Source: an uncultured Pedobacter sp. (GTDB lineage Bacteria > Bacteroidota > Bacteroidia > Sphingobacteriales > Sphingobacteriaceae). Taken from it: a stretch of DNA of 64,000 nt. The stretch lies in the NCBI GenBank assembly GCA_938008555.1, contig CALLKE010000179.1, positions 29,931 to 93,930 of the forward strand, in the 5' to 3' direction. Numbering within the stretch: position 1 is the stretch's first letter; every line of letters starts with the position of its first letter. Below are positions 55,736-64,000 of the stretch, piece by piece. Below the pieces are notes generated by a model. That model was not told the DNA's origin and searched no databases. It was given only the letters and a program-made list of their open reading frames with translations. Both the position numbers and the translations under genes were made by a program.

Positions 55736-56974
55736 TCATTTCGGTTTGGCAAAAATCCATTTTTTACCATCCGAAAAACGAGTGATTAACATGGCCGATA
55801 CTGTGTCACCAGTAACATTTAAAAGCGTGGCGATGGGATCAAGTAAGGTGCTAAGAATCATGGCCACAGGCAATGCTTCCATTGGTAAACCATAAATAGA
55901 TATCACCAAAACCTCACCTATATATCCTCCATTAGGTATACCGCCTTCGGAAATACTGGCAATAAGGGCTATTCCAATAGCAATGAAAATCGTGTTTACA
56001 TCCATAAAATTGCGACCAAACATCGCAAACAAGACAGCTATTTTAGTAATGGATAAAAAAACAGATCCTTCTTTATGCAAAGATGATGCTAAGGGAATTA
56101 CTACATTCCGCACATAAGCAGGGACATTCATTCGCTCAGCCGCCTCTAAATTAGCAGGAATACTAGCCACACCACTGCAAGTACCCAGTGCCGTTAAAGA
56201 CGGAACAATATTATTTTTCCAATACGATTTTATAGCTGGAACACCTCCCGACAAAAATGCATAAAGGCTAAAAAAAGCAATGAAATAAAAGAAACTAGTC
56301 CCATAACATAAACCCACCGATTTGGCATAAATACCAAATAAATCGGGTCCGAATACACCTACTTGATAAGCAAAGTAGGCACCCAAACCAATGGGCGCGA
56401 ATATCATAATCATTTCAAGCAATTGTTTCATAACCTCATTGCCTGAATTCAAAAACTGACGAAATATTTCACCTGACTTTTCAGCGCGCAGACTAGCAAT
56501 TCCCACCAAAAACGAAAACAAGATGAATGCAAGCATGTTTTTGCGAGAAAGAAGCTCAAAAAATTCGGTTACCGTTACCAATTTAGTCACTTGAGACCCG
56601 ATGGTTTCGTCTTGTATTGCTTCAATAGGCACATTTATATGCTCAATATTTTGATGAACAGGAAACAAACATATAGCCAAAACCATCACAAAAGCAGATA
56701 TAAGCATCGTGATTAAAAAAACGAATGCCATCGTGATTAATAACCGCCCTATTTTTTCTGATTTTTCAATATTGGCTATAGCAGATGCAATAGCAAAAAA
56801 TATCAAAGGAACTACTGCTGTAAAAAGTAGATTTAAGAAAATATCTCCCAACGGCTTAAGTATCTCCACTTGTTTGCCAAAAAACAAACCCAATAGACTT
56901 CCTACAGTGATACCTACAAGCAACAAAACAATGCTACTATAGTTTTTTATAAAATTGCTTGATTGTGTATTCAT
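55736..56974 (-). CDS. Dicarboxylate/glutamate:cation symporter
   Basis: 412-residue DAACS-family (GltP/DctA-like) transporter with eight or more hydrophobic helices and the re-entrant loops ASSLHKEGSVFLSITKIAVL and SISEGGIPNGGYIG. The loop LGTCSGVASIPANLEAAERM has Ser/Gly-rich family features. The start is 2 bases after the nadA stop, so they form an operon: aspartate import would feed NAD synthesis (inference). Confidence 0.92.
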   Translation of the reverse strand: MNTQSSNFIKNYSSIVLLLVGITVGSLLGLFFGKQVEILKPLGDIFLNLLFTAVVPLIFFAIASAIANIEKSEKIGRLLITMAFVFLITMLISAFVMVLAICLFPVHQNIEHINVPIEAIQDETIGSQVTKLVTVTEFFELLSRKNMLAFILFSFLVGIASLRAEKSGEIFRQFLNSGNEVMKQLLEMIMIFAPIGLGAYFAYQVGVFGPDLFGIYAKSVGLCYGTSFFYFIAFFSLYAFLSGGVPAIKSYWKNNIVPSLTALGTCSGVASIPANLEAAERMNVPAYVRNVVIPLASSLHKEGSVFLSITKIAVLFAMFGRNFMDVNTIFIAIGIALIASISEGGIPNGGYIGEVLVISIYGLPMEALPVAMILSTLLDPIATLLNVTGDTVSAMLITRFSDGKKWIFAKPK

Positions 56975-56976
56975 TT

Positions 56977-57969
56977 TTATAAACCTAATTGAGTCGAAAT
57001 TTCTAACATACGCTCAATGGGCTTTCTGGCTTTCTGTATAATTTGAGAGGATATAGTAACTTCTGGCAATTCATTTTTTAGGCAAATATATAGTTTTTCT
57101 AATGTGTTGAGTTTCATATGTGGACATTCGTTACAGGCACATGTATTGTTTGGAGGTGCTGGTATAAAAACTTTATCAGGATTTGACTTTTCCATTTGAT
57201 GAATAATACCACTTTCAGTCGCTACAATAAACTCTTTTGCAGGGTGAGTGATCGTATAATTTAATAATCCCGTTGTGGATCCAATGTAATCAGCCATTCT
57301 CAAAACTATTTCCTCGCACTCTGGATGAGCAATAAATTTGGCATTAGGATTTTCAGCCCTAAGTTTGAATATTCTTTGCTCGGAAAATATCTCATGAACC
57401 ATACAAGCTCCATTCCATAGGACTAAATCTCTACCTGTTTTTTTAGCTACATAAGCTCCTAAGTTCCGATCAGGTCCGAATATTATTTTTGCATCTTTTG
57501 GCAAACTATTTACGATCTGAACTGCATTAGAAGATGTGCAAACAATGTCACTCAAAGCTTTTAACTCAGCTGTGCAATTCACGTAAGTGATCACCAAATG
57601 ATCGGGATATTTCTCCTTAAATTTTGCAAATAAACGAGGCGGGCAACTATCCGACAAAGAGCACCCTGCTTTTAAATCCGGCAATAAAACTTTCTTTTCA
57701 GGGGACAATATTTTAGCTGTTTCAGCCATAAAATGTACTCCTGCAAAAACAATCACATCTGCATCCGTTTTGGCTGCTTCTTGTGATAATCCCAAACTAT
57801 CGCCCAAATAATCGGCGATATCCTGAATGTCTGGTTCTTGGTAGTAATGCGCTAAAACAACCGCATTCTTTTCTTTTTTAAGTTTTTCAATTTCATCAAA
57901 TAAATCCAGTTTGGGGTCGATCCATTCTTCTATAAATCCTTTACTATTTAACTCTTCGAAGGTATTCAT
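56977..57969 (-). CDS. nadA: Quinolinate synthase A
   Basis: [4Fe-4S] enzyme joining iminoaspartate and DHAP to quinolinate. About 330 residues from [11 protein letters not shown] (57969); an alternative upstream ATG is at 57993. Motifs: [20 protein letters not shown], the cluster Cys in [27 protein letters not shown], and the C-terminal [15 protein letters not shown]. It sits beside the gene-free origin candidate and opposite nadB. Confidence 0.95.
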   Translation of the reverse strand: MNTFEELNSKGFIEEWIDPKLDLFDEIEKLKKEKNAVVLAHYYQEPDIQDIADYLGDSLGLSQEAAKTDADVIVFAGVHFMAETAKILSPEKKVLLPDLKAGCSLSDSCPPRLFAKFKEKYPDHLVITYVNCTAELKALSDIVCTSSNAVQIVNSLPKDAKIIFGPDRNLGAYVAKKTGRDLVLWNGACMVHEIFSEQRIFKLRAENPNAKFIAHPECEEIVLRMADYIGSTTGLLNYTITHPAKEFIVATESGIIHQMEKSNPDKVFIPAPPNNTCACNECPHMKLNTLEKLYICLKNELPEVTISSQIIQKARKPIERMLEISTQLGL

Positions 57970-57980
57970 TTGTTCACGGT

Positions 57981-58350
57981 TTAATAAAAACAAGATTTTT
58001 TATAGATAGATATTTATGGTTTATTAGGGTGTGAGTGATGTTGAGAATTACGATGAATTTTGTTTGACTTTTGTGTTGTGCTTGAATTACCAACAGGTTA
58101 TCAACAAAAAATGATTGTAATTGACTGATAGTCAAATCTTATTATTGAGGAAAATATATTTTCAAATTTTACATGTGTATTTTTTTGTGAAGCACAAACT
58201 GTGAATTACTTCCATAAGCCTGCGCAAAACTTTTACAAAAATAGCTTAAAAAAGGGTGACCTAACTTACTCATTCACATCTTTTAAAAAACAACTAACGC
58301 TTATTTGTCGGATATGAACATTTTGAGCATGGTTTTCAACCAACTTATTT
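57981..58350 (+). repeat. Diverged direct repeat, copy A
   Basis: Shares with copy B (58893-59255), in the same order: TTAATAAAAACAA, TTTATGGTTTATTAG, GTGAGT, TTAT(C/T)AACA, ATTTTACATGTGTATTTTTT versus its ATTTTATGCTGTGTATTTTT variant, AAAACTTTT(A/G)CAAAAA and ACTAACG. Ends are approximate; identity was judged by eye. Confidence 0.7.
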
Positions 58351-58493
58351 AAACTTTTCTTTTGTTAGATCAACAAGTTTTGATTTGATGCTGTAGCCGT
58401 TTTCCTAGTTGTGCTAAAATTCCAACCAGTTAACGAAGTGATCTTAGCATCATTTGAAAAGACAAATAGATAGGCAAGGTGGGGAACTATATT

Positions 58494-58545
58494 ACACGAT
58501 TGAGGGAGTTGTTTGCCTTTTATCAATTATATATCTCAATCGTGT
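58494..58545. repeat. Inverted repeat ACACGATTGAG
   Basis: ACACGATTGAG at 58494-58504 and CTCAATCGTGT at 58535-58545, with an extra ACACGAT near 58603. Between the two duplicated segments. Confidence 0.6.
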
Positions 58546-58892
58546 TGAGTTTAATTGTAATGATTGAGAGCAAATCGTATTTGGGCGAATAAGACTAATA
58601 GAAACACGATATAAATACTCTTTAACCTGGAAATAGGTTAGAATGCTCGTTCACTACTTCCTAGTCATTAAAAGATAGAATGATCCTTACCATAGGTGGA
58701 GGAAAAAGGATAAACCTAATCAGAATTGAATACTTGAAAAAAGCCTGACAGAATTCTTTTGCCTCATCATTTACAAACATCAATAAAAGCCAATCGGGCA
58801 AAATCAGAATCATCTATACTTTTCATAACCTTCAATCATTTTTTGAATAGGACTAAACTTTACAGTCGCAAAAATATCCAATTATCAACAGC

Positions 58893-59255
58893 TTAATAAA
58901 AACAAAATATTATATAAATAGTTTTTTATGGTTTATTAGCATGTGAGTTATGTGATTAACTAAAGACATTTTTAGTTGACATAATTACTTTTCCAGAGTT
59001 ATTAACATATTTTTAACAAATTGACTTATGTAACCTATTGAAAACCAAAGATTATTATTTTGGAAAAACTATTTTAAAATTTTATGCTGTGTATTTTTTG
59101 AAAAGAATAAATCGTGGATTACTGAACTAAGTATGCCTAAAACTTTTGCAAAAAAATCGCAAAAAAGCCTATTTAAATTATTCAGCATTTTGTTTTATAA
59201 AAACGACTAACGGCTATTTATTAGAAATAAACATCTTTGTGCTAGTTATTAACAA
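58893..59255 (+). repeat. Diverged direct repeat, copy B
   Basis: Second copy of the segment described for 57981-58350, offset by about 905-910 bp and ending 40 bp before nadB. Confidence 0.7.
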
Positions 59256-59294
59256 TTGTTGGGGAAGAATAGTTAGGATTGATAGAAGATATTT

Positions 59295-60881
59295 ATGAAT
59301 AAGGTTGATTTTCTAGTAATAGGCTCAGGGATTGCGGGTTTAAGTTTTGCATTGAAAGCGGCAGAGCATGGTAAAGTATTAATTGTTACCAAAACAAATG
59401 AGGACGAAACCAACACGAAATATGCACAGGGTGGTGTAGCTGTAGTGGTGAACAAAGAAGACTCGTTTGCTAAACATATTGAAGACACTTTAATTGCGGG
59501 TGATGGCTTGTGTGATCAACATATTGTAGAATTAGTAGTTAAAGAAGGACCAGAGCGGATAGAAGAAATCATTCGTTATGGTACCAATTTTGATACAACG
59601 AATGATGGACTATTTGACTTAGCAAAAGAAGGAGGGCACTCTGAACATCGTGTACTACATTATAAAGACATCACGGGTTTCGAAATAGAAAGAGCTTTGT
59701 TAGAGCAAATTCATCAGAATCCCAATATTGAAATCCGAACCCATCTTTTTGCCATTGAGCTAATCACGCAGCATCATTTGGGCCATTTTGTTGATAAACT
59801 CTCGAATGATATTGCTTGCTATGGAATTTATGCCTTAAATACAGTTCAGAATAAGGTAGAAATTATACGTTCTAAAGTGACGGTTTTAGCTTCGGGTGGT
59901 GCAGGACATATTTATTCATCCACTACAAATCCAACGATAGCGACGGGGGATGGCACTGCCATGGTTTATCGTGCTAAAGGCAAAGTACGAAACATGGAAT
60001 TTATTCAGTTTCATCCGACAGCGTTATACAATCCCGGAGAATATCCTTCTTTCTTAATATCGGAGGCTGTGCGTGGTTTTGGAGGTATTTTGAAAAATCG
60101 ATCTGGTGAGGAATTTATGCAACATTATGATGATCGTAAATCTTTAGCACCTCGTGATATTGTTGCGCGTGCAATTGATGCAGAAATGAAAAAATCGGGT
60201 GATGATTTTGTCTATTTAGATATTCGGCATCGTTCCAAATCAGATATATTAACCCATTTCCCCAATATTTACGCCAAATGTTTGAGTATAGGCATTGATA
60301 TGACTAAGGATATGATCCCAGTAACACCAGCAGCTCACTATATGTGTGGTGGTATATTGGTAGACGAGCACGGGAGATCATCTATTCATCGTTTGTATGC
60401 TTGTGGTGAATGTGCATCTACGGGCCTGCATGGTGCTAATCGGTTGGCATCTAATTCGCTGTTGGAAGCAGCAGTTTTTGCACACCGTATTTTTAATGAT
60501 GCGACCGAGCTTGTAAAAACAGTTGAGCATATTTCGAATATTCCTGAATGGGATGAAACGAATACTGCACTATCTAATGAGGATATTTTAGTAACACATA
60601 ATCTACGTGAAACACAAAAGGTGATGAGCGACTATGTCGGTATTGTTCGTTGTAATTTTAGGTTAGATCGAGCCATGCGTCGATTGGGTTTATTATATGA
60701 GGAAACAGAAAGTTTTTATAAAAAAACAAAGTTATCTGTCAAGTTATGTGAGCTTCGAAACGTGATTCAAAATGCATATATCGTTATTAAATCGGCTAAA
60801 ATGCGTAAAGAGAGCAGAGGATTGCATTACACGACCGATTATCCAAAACATCAGCATAGTGAAGTAGATACCGTGTTTTAA
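59295..60881 (+). CDS. nadB: L-aspartate oxidase
   Basis: FAD enzyme oxidising L-aspartate to iminoaspartate, the substrate of NadA. 528 residues: VIGSGIAGLSFALKAAEHGK, NTKYAQGGVAVVVNKEDSF, GGHSEHRVLHYKDITGFEIE, PTIATGDGTAMVYRAKGKVR, ECASTGLHGANRLASNSLLE. C-terminal helical domain (about 430-528). The base composition of the plus strand is clearly G-rich here compared with nadA. Confidence 0.96.
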   Translation: MNKVDFLVIGSGIAGLSFALKAAEHGKVLIVTKTNEDETNTKYAQGGVAVVVNKEDSFAKHIEDTLIAGDGLCDQHIVELVVKEGPERIEEIIRYGTNFDTTNDGLFDLAKEGGHSEHRVLHYKDITGFEIERALLEQIHQNPNIEIRTHLFAIELITQHHLGHFVDKLSNDIACYGIYALNTVQNKVEIIRSKVTVLASGGAGHIYSSTTNPTIATGDGTAMVYRAKGKVRNMEFIQFHPTALYNPGEYPSFLISEAVRGFGGILKNRSGEEFMQHYDDRKSLAPRDIVARAIDAEMKKSGDDFVYLDIRHRSKSDILTHFPNIYAKCLSIGIDMTKDMIPVTPAAHYMCGGILVDEHGRSSIHRLYACGECASTGLHGANRLASNSLLEAAVFAHRIFNDATELVKTVEHISNIPEWDETNTALSNEDILVTHNLRETQKVMSDYVGIVRCNFRLDRAMRRLGLLYEETESFYKKTKLSVKLCELRNVIQNAYIVIKSAKMRKESRGLHYTTDYPKHQHSEVDTVF

Positions 60882-60995
60882 TAAAGCTTGTTTACCTGCT
60901 TTTTGAATTTGCAAAATAGATTTTGAGCAATCGTTTAGATGATCTCTAAATGGTTGTTTTCAATTTTTTAAGACGAGGATTACCAAGTTTATATT

Positions 60996-62768
60996 TCAGA
61001 CTATCTCCATTTTATCCATCAAAAATGAAGCGCTTTTATTCCTGCAAATCCCATCTCTCAGCTTATAGTCAAAATGTAAATCATGATTTACGATGTCGAC
61101 CTCAAAACAATTGTTTTTTAGATATTCAGGAAATTCAGCTGAAATGTCACACACTTCTAAATCATGTGTGGCAATGATACCTATTGCTTCATTTTTAACC
61201 ATTTTTCGAACGATGGCTATCGTACCGGTTCGTTTATCATCCGAATTGGTTCCTCTTAAAATTTCGTCTAACAAAATGAAACAAGGGCCTTTTTTCAATT
61301 GATCGATGATTTGTTTTAAGCGTTTTAGCTCTGCAAAAAAATAGGACTCGTGATCGCTGAGCGAATCAGCTAATCGCATGGATGCGTAAATAGGTAGTGG
61401 ATGGATATTCGCACTAGTTGAACAAATGGGAGCACCCGTGGCTGCCAGAACAATGTTCACACCTACGCATCTTAAAAAAGTACTCTTACCCGACATGTTG
61501 GAGCCAGTGAGAATCCTGAATTTTTGATTTTTGAAAGAAATAGAATTACAAACTCGATTCTGTTCTTTAATTAATGGGTGCCCTAAGTTTTCGAAAGTGA
61601 TTTCAAACTGCGTATTGAGGTCAGGAAAAACATATTGTGGATTTTGATGTGAGAAATTAGCCAAACTGCTTAATACTTCTATTTCTCCAATTGCATCAAG
61701 CCAATGTTCGATATGGGATGCAAATTTGTTTTTCCACTTCAATAAAGCATTTAATTGATGTATATGATATAGAAAAAAGCCATTAAAAAGGATAGCCCCA
61801 GCTCCATTATGAATAGATTCTAAATTGTTAAACAATGCTGATAAATGTTTAACATGTTCGCTTACGTATTTGTTTTCATGTTTTAGTGTCGCCTTTAGTT
61901 GGTTTATTTTTCTACACTGAAAGGATTCATCTTCGATTAATTTGAGTAATAAGCTGTATTGGAGAATGATTTTGTGTACTCGATCAAATTGGAATATCTC
62001 TTGTTTGATTTTTTTCAAATGGATGACAAGAAGAAGGATATTAAATGAGAAAAATAGAACTGCGAGATAAAACAAACGATCAGATTGGGTAAGTGCACAA
62101 GCGATCGATATCGTAAGCAGGGTAATGGGTGATAGAAAGGATAAAATTTGGGTGAGTGCTGGCAAATGGCTGCTTTTACTTTTAGACCATGCGATGAGCT
62201 GATGGTAAACAGTCGCATGATCCTGGTTTATTTTACCAATAGCCTGAATCTTTTGCCGCCAAATTGTTTTGGGAGCTAGTTCTTTGATGGCTTCTTGATG
62301 ATCAACTATTTGATTTGTGGGTAGAGTAACTAGCAGGTTTGAGGCTAATTTTTTGCTACCAATATAAGTTGCTGTCCGATTGATGTGCTGATAGATGGAA
62401 TTCTTGCCGAAAATATCGAAGTCAGCGGCATAAGGATGATCAGCTTCTACAAACTCATTCCCATCAGCGAAAGAAATAGCTTGATGATTCAGGAAATTGA
62501 TTTCATCCGTATTGATATCAACCAAAGTCTTAAACATCAATTTTTTAAAAAGTACTTTTTGATGCATCTTCATCAATGCAAGAAATGAAATCACCGAAAG
62601 TGCAGATACTAAAAGAAATAGTAGATAATCAGTCTTGAAATAATAGAAAATACATATGGCTAATAATATGACTACTACTAATCGAGCTGTACTAATGATA
62701 TTGTGTCTTTTTGTGGCTTTGGAAAGTTGATAGGCATATGTGTCTTTCAGTTCGAGATATTCATTCAT
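60996..62768 (-). CDS. MutS-like ATPase without mismatch-recognition domain
   Basis: 590-residue MutS-family protein with two membrane-like hydrophobic stretches near the N-terminus (LVVVILLAICIFYYF, LLFLLVSALSVISFLALM) and another pair about 215-250. C-terminal ATPase: P-loop GSNMSGKSTFLRCVG, Walker B CFILLDEILRGTNSDDKRTG, H-loop IGIIATHDLEVCD. No N-terminal mismatch-binding domain, as in MutS2-like DNA-structure or membrane-linked relatives. Function unknown. Confidence 0.85.
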   Translation of the reverse strand: MNEYLELKDTYAYQLSKATKRHNIISTARLVVVILLAICIFYYFKTDYLLFLLVSALSVISFLALMKMHQKVLFKKLMFKTLVDINTDEINFLNHQAISFADGNEFVEADHPYAADFDIFGKNSIYQHINRTATYIGSKKLASNLLVTLPTNQIVDHQEAIKELAPKTIWRQKIQAIGKINQDHATVYHQLIAWSKSKSSHLPALTQILSFLSPITLLTISIACALTQSDRLFYLAVLFFSFNILLLVIHLKKIKQEIFQFDRVHKIILQYSLLLKLIEDESFQCRKINQLKATLKHENKYVSEHVKHLSALFNNLESIHNGAGAILFNGFFLYHIHQLNALLKWKNKFASHIEHWLDAIGEIEVLSSLANFSHQNPQYVFPDLNTQFEITFENLGHPLIKEQNRVCNSISFKNQKFRILTGSNMSGKSTFLRCVGVNIVLAATGAPICSTSANIHPLPIYASMRLADSLSDHESYFFAELKRLKQIIDQLKKGPCFILLDEILRGTNSDDKRTGTIAIVRKMVKNEAIGIIATHDLEVCDISAEFPEYLKNNCFEVDIVNHDLHFDYKLRDGICRNKSASFLMDKMEIV

Positions 62769-62881
62769 GCAGTGTTATTGGGGGGATACTTTTACAATTT
62801 GTTGGGAACAATTAGGATAGAAGATGCTCCTTCTTGTACCACTATTGTGACACACTACCCCTTTTTCTTTTGGTAAATAAA

Positions 62882-63233
62882 TCAAATTTTGAGGCTTATC
62901 CACATAAAACCAGCTGCCTTTATTGCTGGATGATCTACCTTGGAGCGAGGTATAACATGATGCAATTGGTAATCATTAATCTTAGGCATATTACCATAAT
63001 TCCATCCACCTTTTGGCATTCCAAAAAGGCCTAGAGGATCTACCCAAGTATTACAATCCGAAACGTAAGCATATAAGTTGCCTCCCCCTTCCAATCCAAT
63101 CGGATCCTGCGATATATAAACACCAGACTGGCTATCATAATACCGAAACCGATTGTAGTAAAGCCCACCTAGCTCTTCATCCTCATACTGCCCCATCTGC
63201 CGGAAGGGGATGAAGCTTTTATAGGTTTGTGCA
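62882..63233 (-). pseudogene. Displaced Rhs core end plus truncated HNH-type toxin tip
   Basis: An orphan fragment. Rhs core end reads [61 protein letters not shown]; the tip has LHHVIPRSKVDHP, like the start of AHH/HNH-type nuclease domains, and ends early (KAAGFMWISLKI), so the toxin is probably incomplete. No ATG-started full gene: the frame stays open from 63253 after a stop. The Rhs-like part is nearly identical to the one at 63900-64000. Confidence 0.75.
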
Positions 63234-63533
63234 CTAACCAGAATTTTGTTTTCTTAATTTCTGAATAGTCTCTATTGCTTTTTGTTTCAGCTCTTCTTCA
63301 TCGGAGTAAACACCTGGATATTTTTCATGATCGTCTTTAAACTCAGAAAATCGGCTTGATACTTGTTCTAGCTCTGAAAAAGCAGAGTATTCTAAAGACG
63401 ATAGCATATCATAATCAATTTCTAAGTCGTAGGAATAATAAAACTCATCACAAAATATGGAAGCAGTTATTTGTCCTGCTAAAAGCATATCAATTAATTG
63501 ATATAATCTTCTTTTATCGTCTTTTGGAAACAT
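63234..63533 (-). CDS. Immunity-like protein of Rhs tip
   Basis: 99 residues from MFPKDDKRRLYQLIDMLLAG (63533): helical, acidic (LAGQITASIFCDEFYYSYDL, FSEFKDDHEKYPGVYSDEEE), similar to small colicin- or MafI-like immunity proteins. It starts 8 bases after the stop of the Rhs toxin tip, the usual toxin-immunity order. Upstream in-frame ATGs would overlap that gene. Confidence 0.65.
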   Translation of the reverse strand: MFPKDDKRRLYQLIDMLLAGQITASIFCDEFYYSYDLEIDYDMLSSLEYSAFSELEQVSSRFSEFKDDHEKYPGVYSDEEELKQKAIETIQKLRKQNSG

Positions 63534-63540
63534 ATATAGT

Positions 63541-64000
63541 CTACTTAGGTATTTTAGGCAAGGGACCCATAACATCTCTTCCATATTTAAAATGCATGAT
63601 CGTATTAGTCGTTTTGTCGTATAAAACCTCAACATTATACAATTTTCCATTCTTACTCATTTGAGAATAGTGCATAATTGCATCTGTTGCATTACGGGGG
63701 TCTTTAGCCACAGCGACTGGTGTTTTAATAATAATATCCAAAGTCTGAATAGGAATTATGCGACCTTTTTCATTCATATGCTTGCCTGCAGCAGTTGTGA
63801 ATTTAAACAGGGTTTTGCCGTCCTTCCTCCCACACTCCAACCCAAACACATCCACCCACCCATTCGAATCCCTCACATACGCATAAAAATTCAATCCACC
63901 TTATAACCCAATCGGATCCTGGCTGATATACACCCCGCTTCCCGAATCATAATACCTAAACCGATTGTAGTAAAGCCCACCCAGCTCTTCATCCTCATAC
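63541..64000 (-). pseudogene. Rhs C-terminus and toxin tip, broken by a stop codon, runs off window
   Basis: The 3' end of an Rhs gene. Core: [32 protein letters not shown], then TAA at 63901-63903 where the sister copy has Glu, and the frame resumes GGLNFYAYVRDSNGWVDVFG. The tip (about 100 residues, ending MGPLPKIPK) has FTTAAGKHMNEKGR, YNVEVLYDKTTNTIMHFKYG, somewhat like BECR-type RNase tips. Either a true nonsense mutation that silences the toxin, or an orphan tip translated from a TTG. The rest of the gene lies past the window edge. Confidence 0.7.

Larger units (their letters stand above)
57994..59294. other. 1.3-kb gene-free region, oriC candidate
   Basis: No supported ORF. DnaA-box-like nonamers TTATCAACA at 58098-58106 and 58882-58890, TTATTAACA at 58999-59007 and 59246-59254. 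A diverged direct duplication (about 57981-58350 and 58893-59255) and an 11-bp inverted repeat (58494-58504 / 58535-58545). Strongly AT-rich (TATTATATAAATAG near 58909). Base skew changes across it. nadA and nadB diverge from either side. Confidence 0.6.

Noticed and set aside
57994..59294. tRNA or rRNA genes in the large gap
   Set aside because: No cloverleaf, no CCA-adjacent acceptor pairing and no rRNA-like conserved stretches were seen on either strand.

Overview
The window is an AT-rich chromosomal segment of a Bacteroidota bacterium, most likely Sphingobacteriales or Cytophagales. The evidence is the gene content and order: pheT / coiled-coil gene / zapA / structured RNA / rny, rsfS-ftsH-LUD, a PorT-type barrel, CBU_0592-type and Mpo1-type membrane proteins, a long-form aromatic amino acid hydroxylase, and TAnnTTTG-type -7 promoter elements. 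No tRNA, rRNA, CRISPR array or complete insertion sequence was seen.

Layout. 1-4.9 kb holds a YugP-type zinc peptidase cut by the window edge, a small lipoprotein, a PorT-type outer-membrane barrel and a pitrilysin-like M16 protease. 5-9.9 kb is pheT, a coiled-coil gene, zapA, a structured non-coding region that may be 6S RNA, and rny. 10.2-14.4 kb has LUD, ftsH and rsfS on the minus strand and birA diverging. 14.4-21.4 kb is dsbD-pfkA (4-nt overlap), gmhA, rpsP-rimM-trmD, an unknown gene and def. 21.4-35.4 kb carries a trypsin-like protease, tag, polA, a small peptide with a possible double-glycine leader, an Mpo1-like protein, gamma carbonic anhydrase, an Ig-like lipoprotein, mnmG, a small membrane protein, an ABC-F ATPase, hpt and a CDGSH protein. 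Two identical 161-bp MITE-like elements sit in opposite orientation at 26.6 and 34.3 kb. Two perfect parS palindromes lie just upstream of mnmG.

35.5-45.3 kb is the accessory highlight. A single 2,867-residue minus-strand gene encodes a modular toxin-like protein. Its order is an N-terminal region, a Fic-type motif, a YopT-like (C58) Cys-His-Asp triad, a region resembling the TcdA/TcdB pore-forming/translocation domain, and a short RTX-like C-terminal motif. Upstream, on the same strand, is a desaturase that closely resembles the eukaryotic sphingolipid delta-4 desaturase. The set recalls the large clostridial toxin / LifA-Efa1 / chlamydial cytotoxin superfamily, but with Fic where a glucosyltransferase would sit.

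45.3-57.9 kb returns to metabolism: a YfcH-like epimerase, an M16 peptidase, an OlsF-like double acyltransferase, an HhH protein, an aromatic amino acid hydroxylase paired with an SDR enzyme, ssb, a nitroreductase, a phosphopantetheinyl transferase, a dicarboxylate symporter and nadA. Between nadA and nadB is a 1.3-kb gene-free region with two diverged copies of about 360 bp, several DnaA-box-like nonamers, and a shift of base skew from C-excess to G-excess on the plus strand. Together with parS 27 kb away, this makes it a strong candidate for the chromosomal origin. The end (60.9-64 kb) carries a MutS-like ATPase and the eroded 3' end of an Rhs/polymorphic-toxin locus, with one displaced toxin tip, one immunity-like gene and one Rhs C-terminus broken by an in-frame stop.
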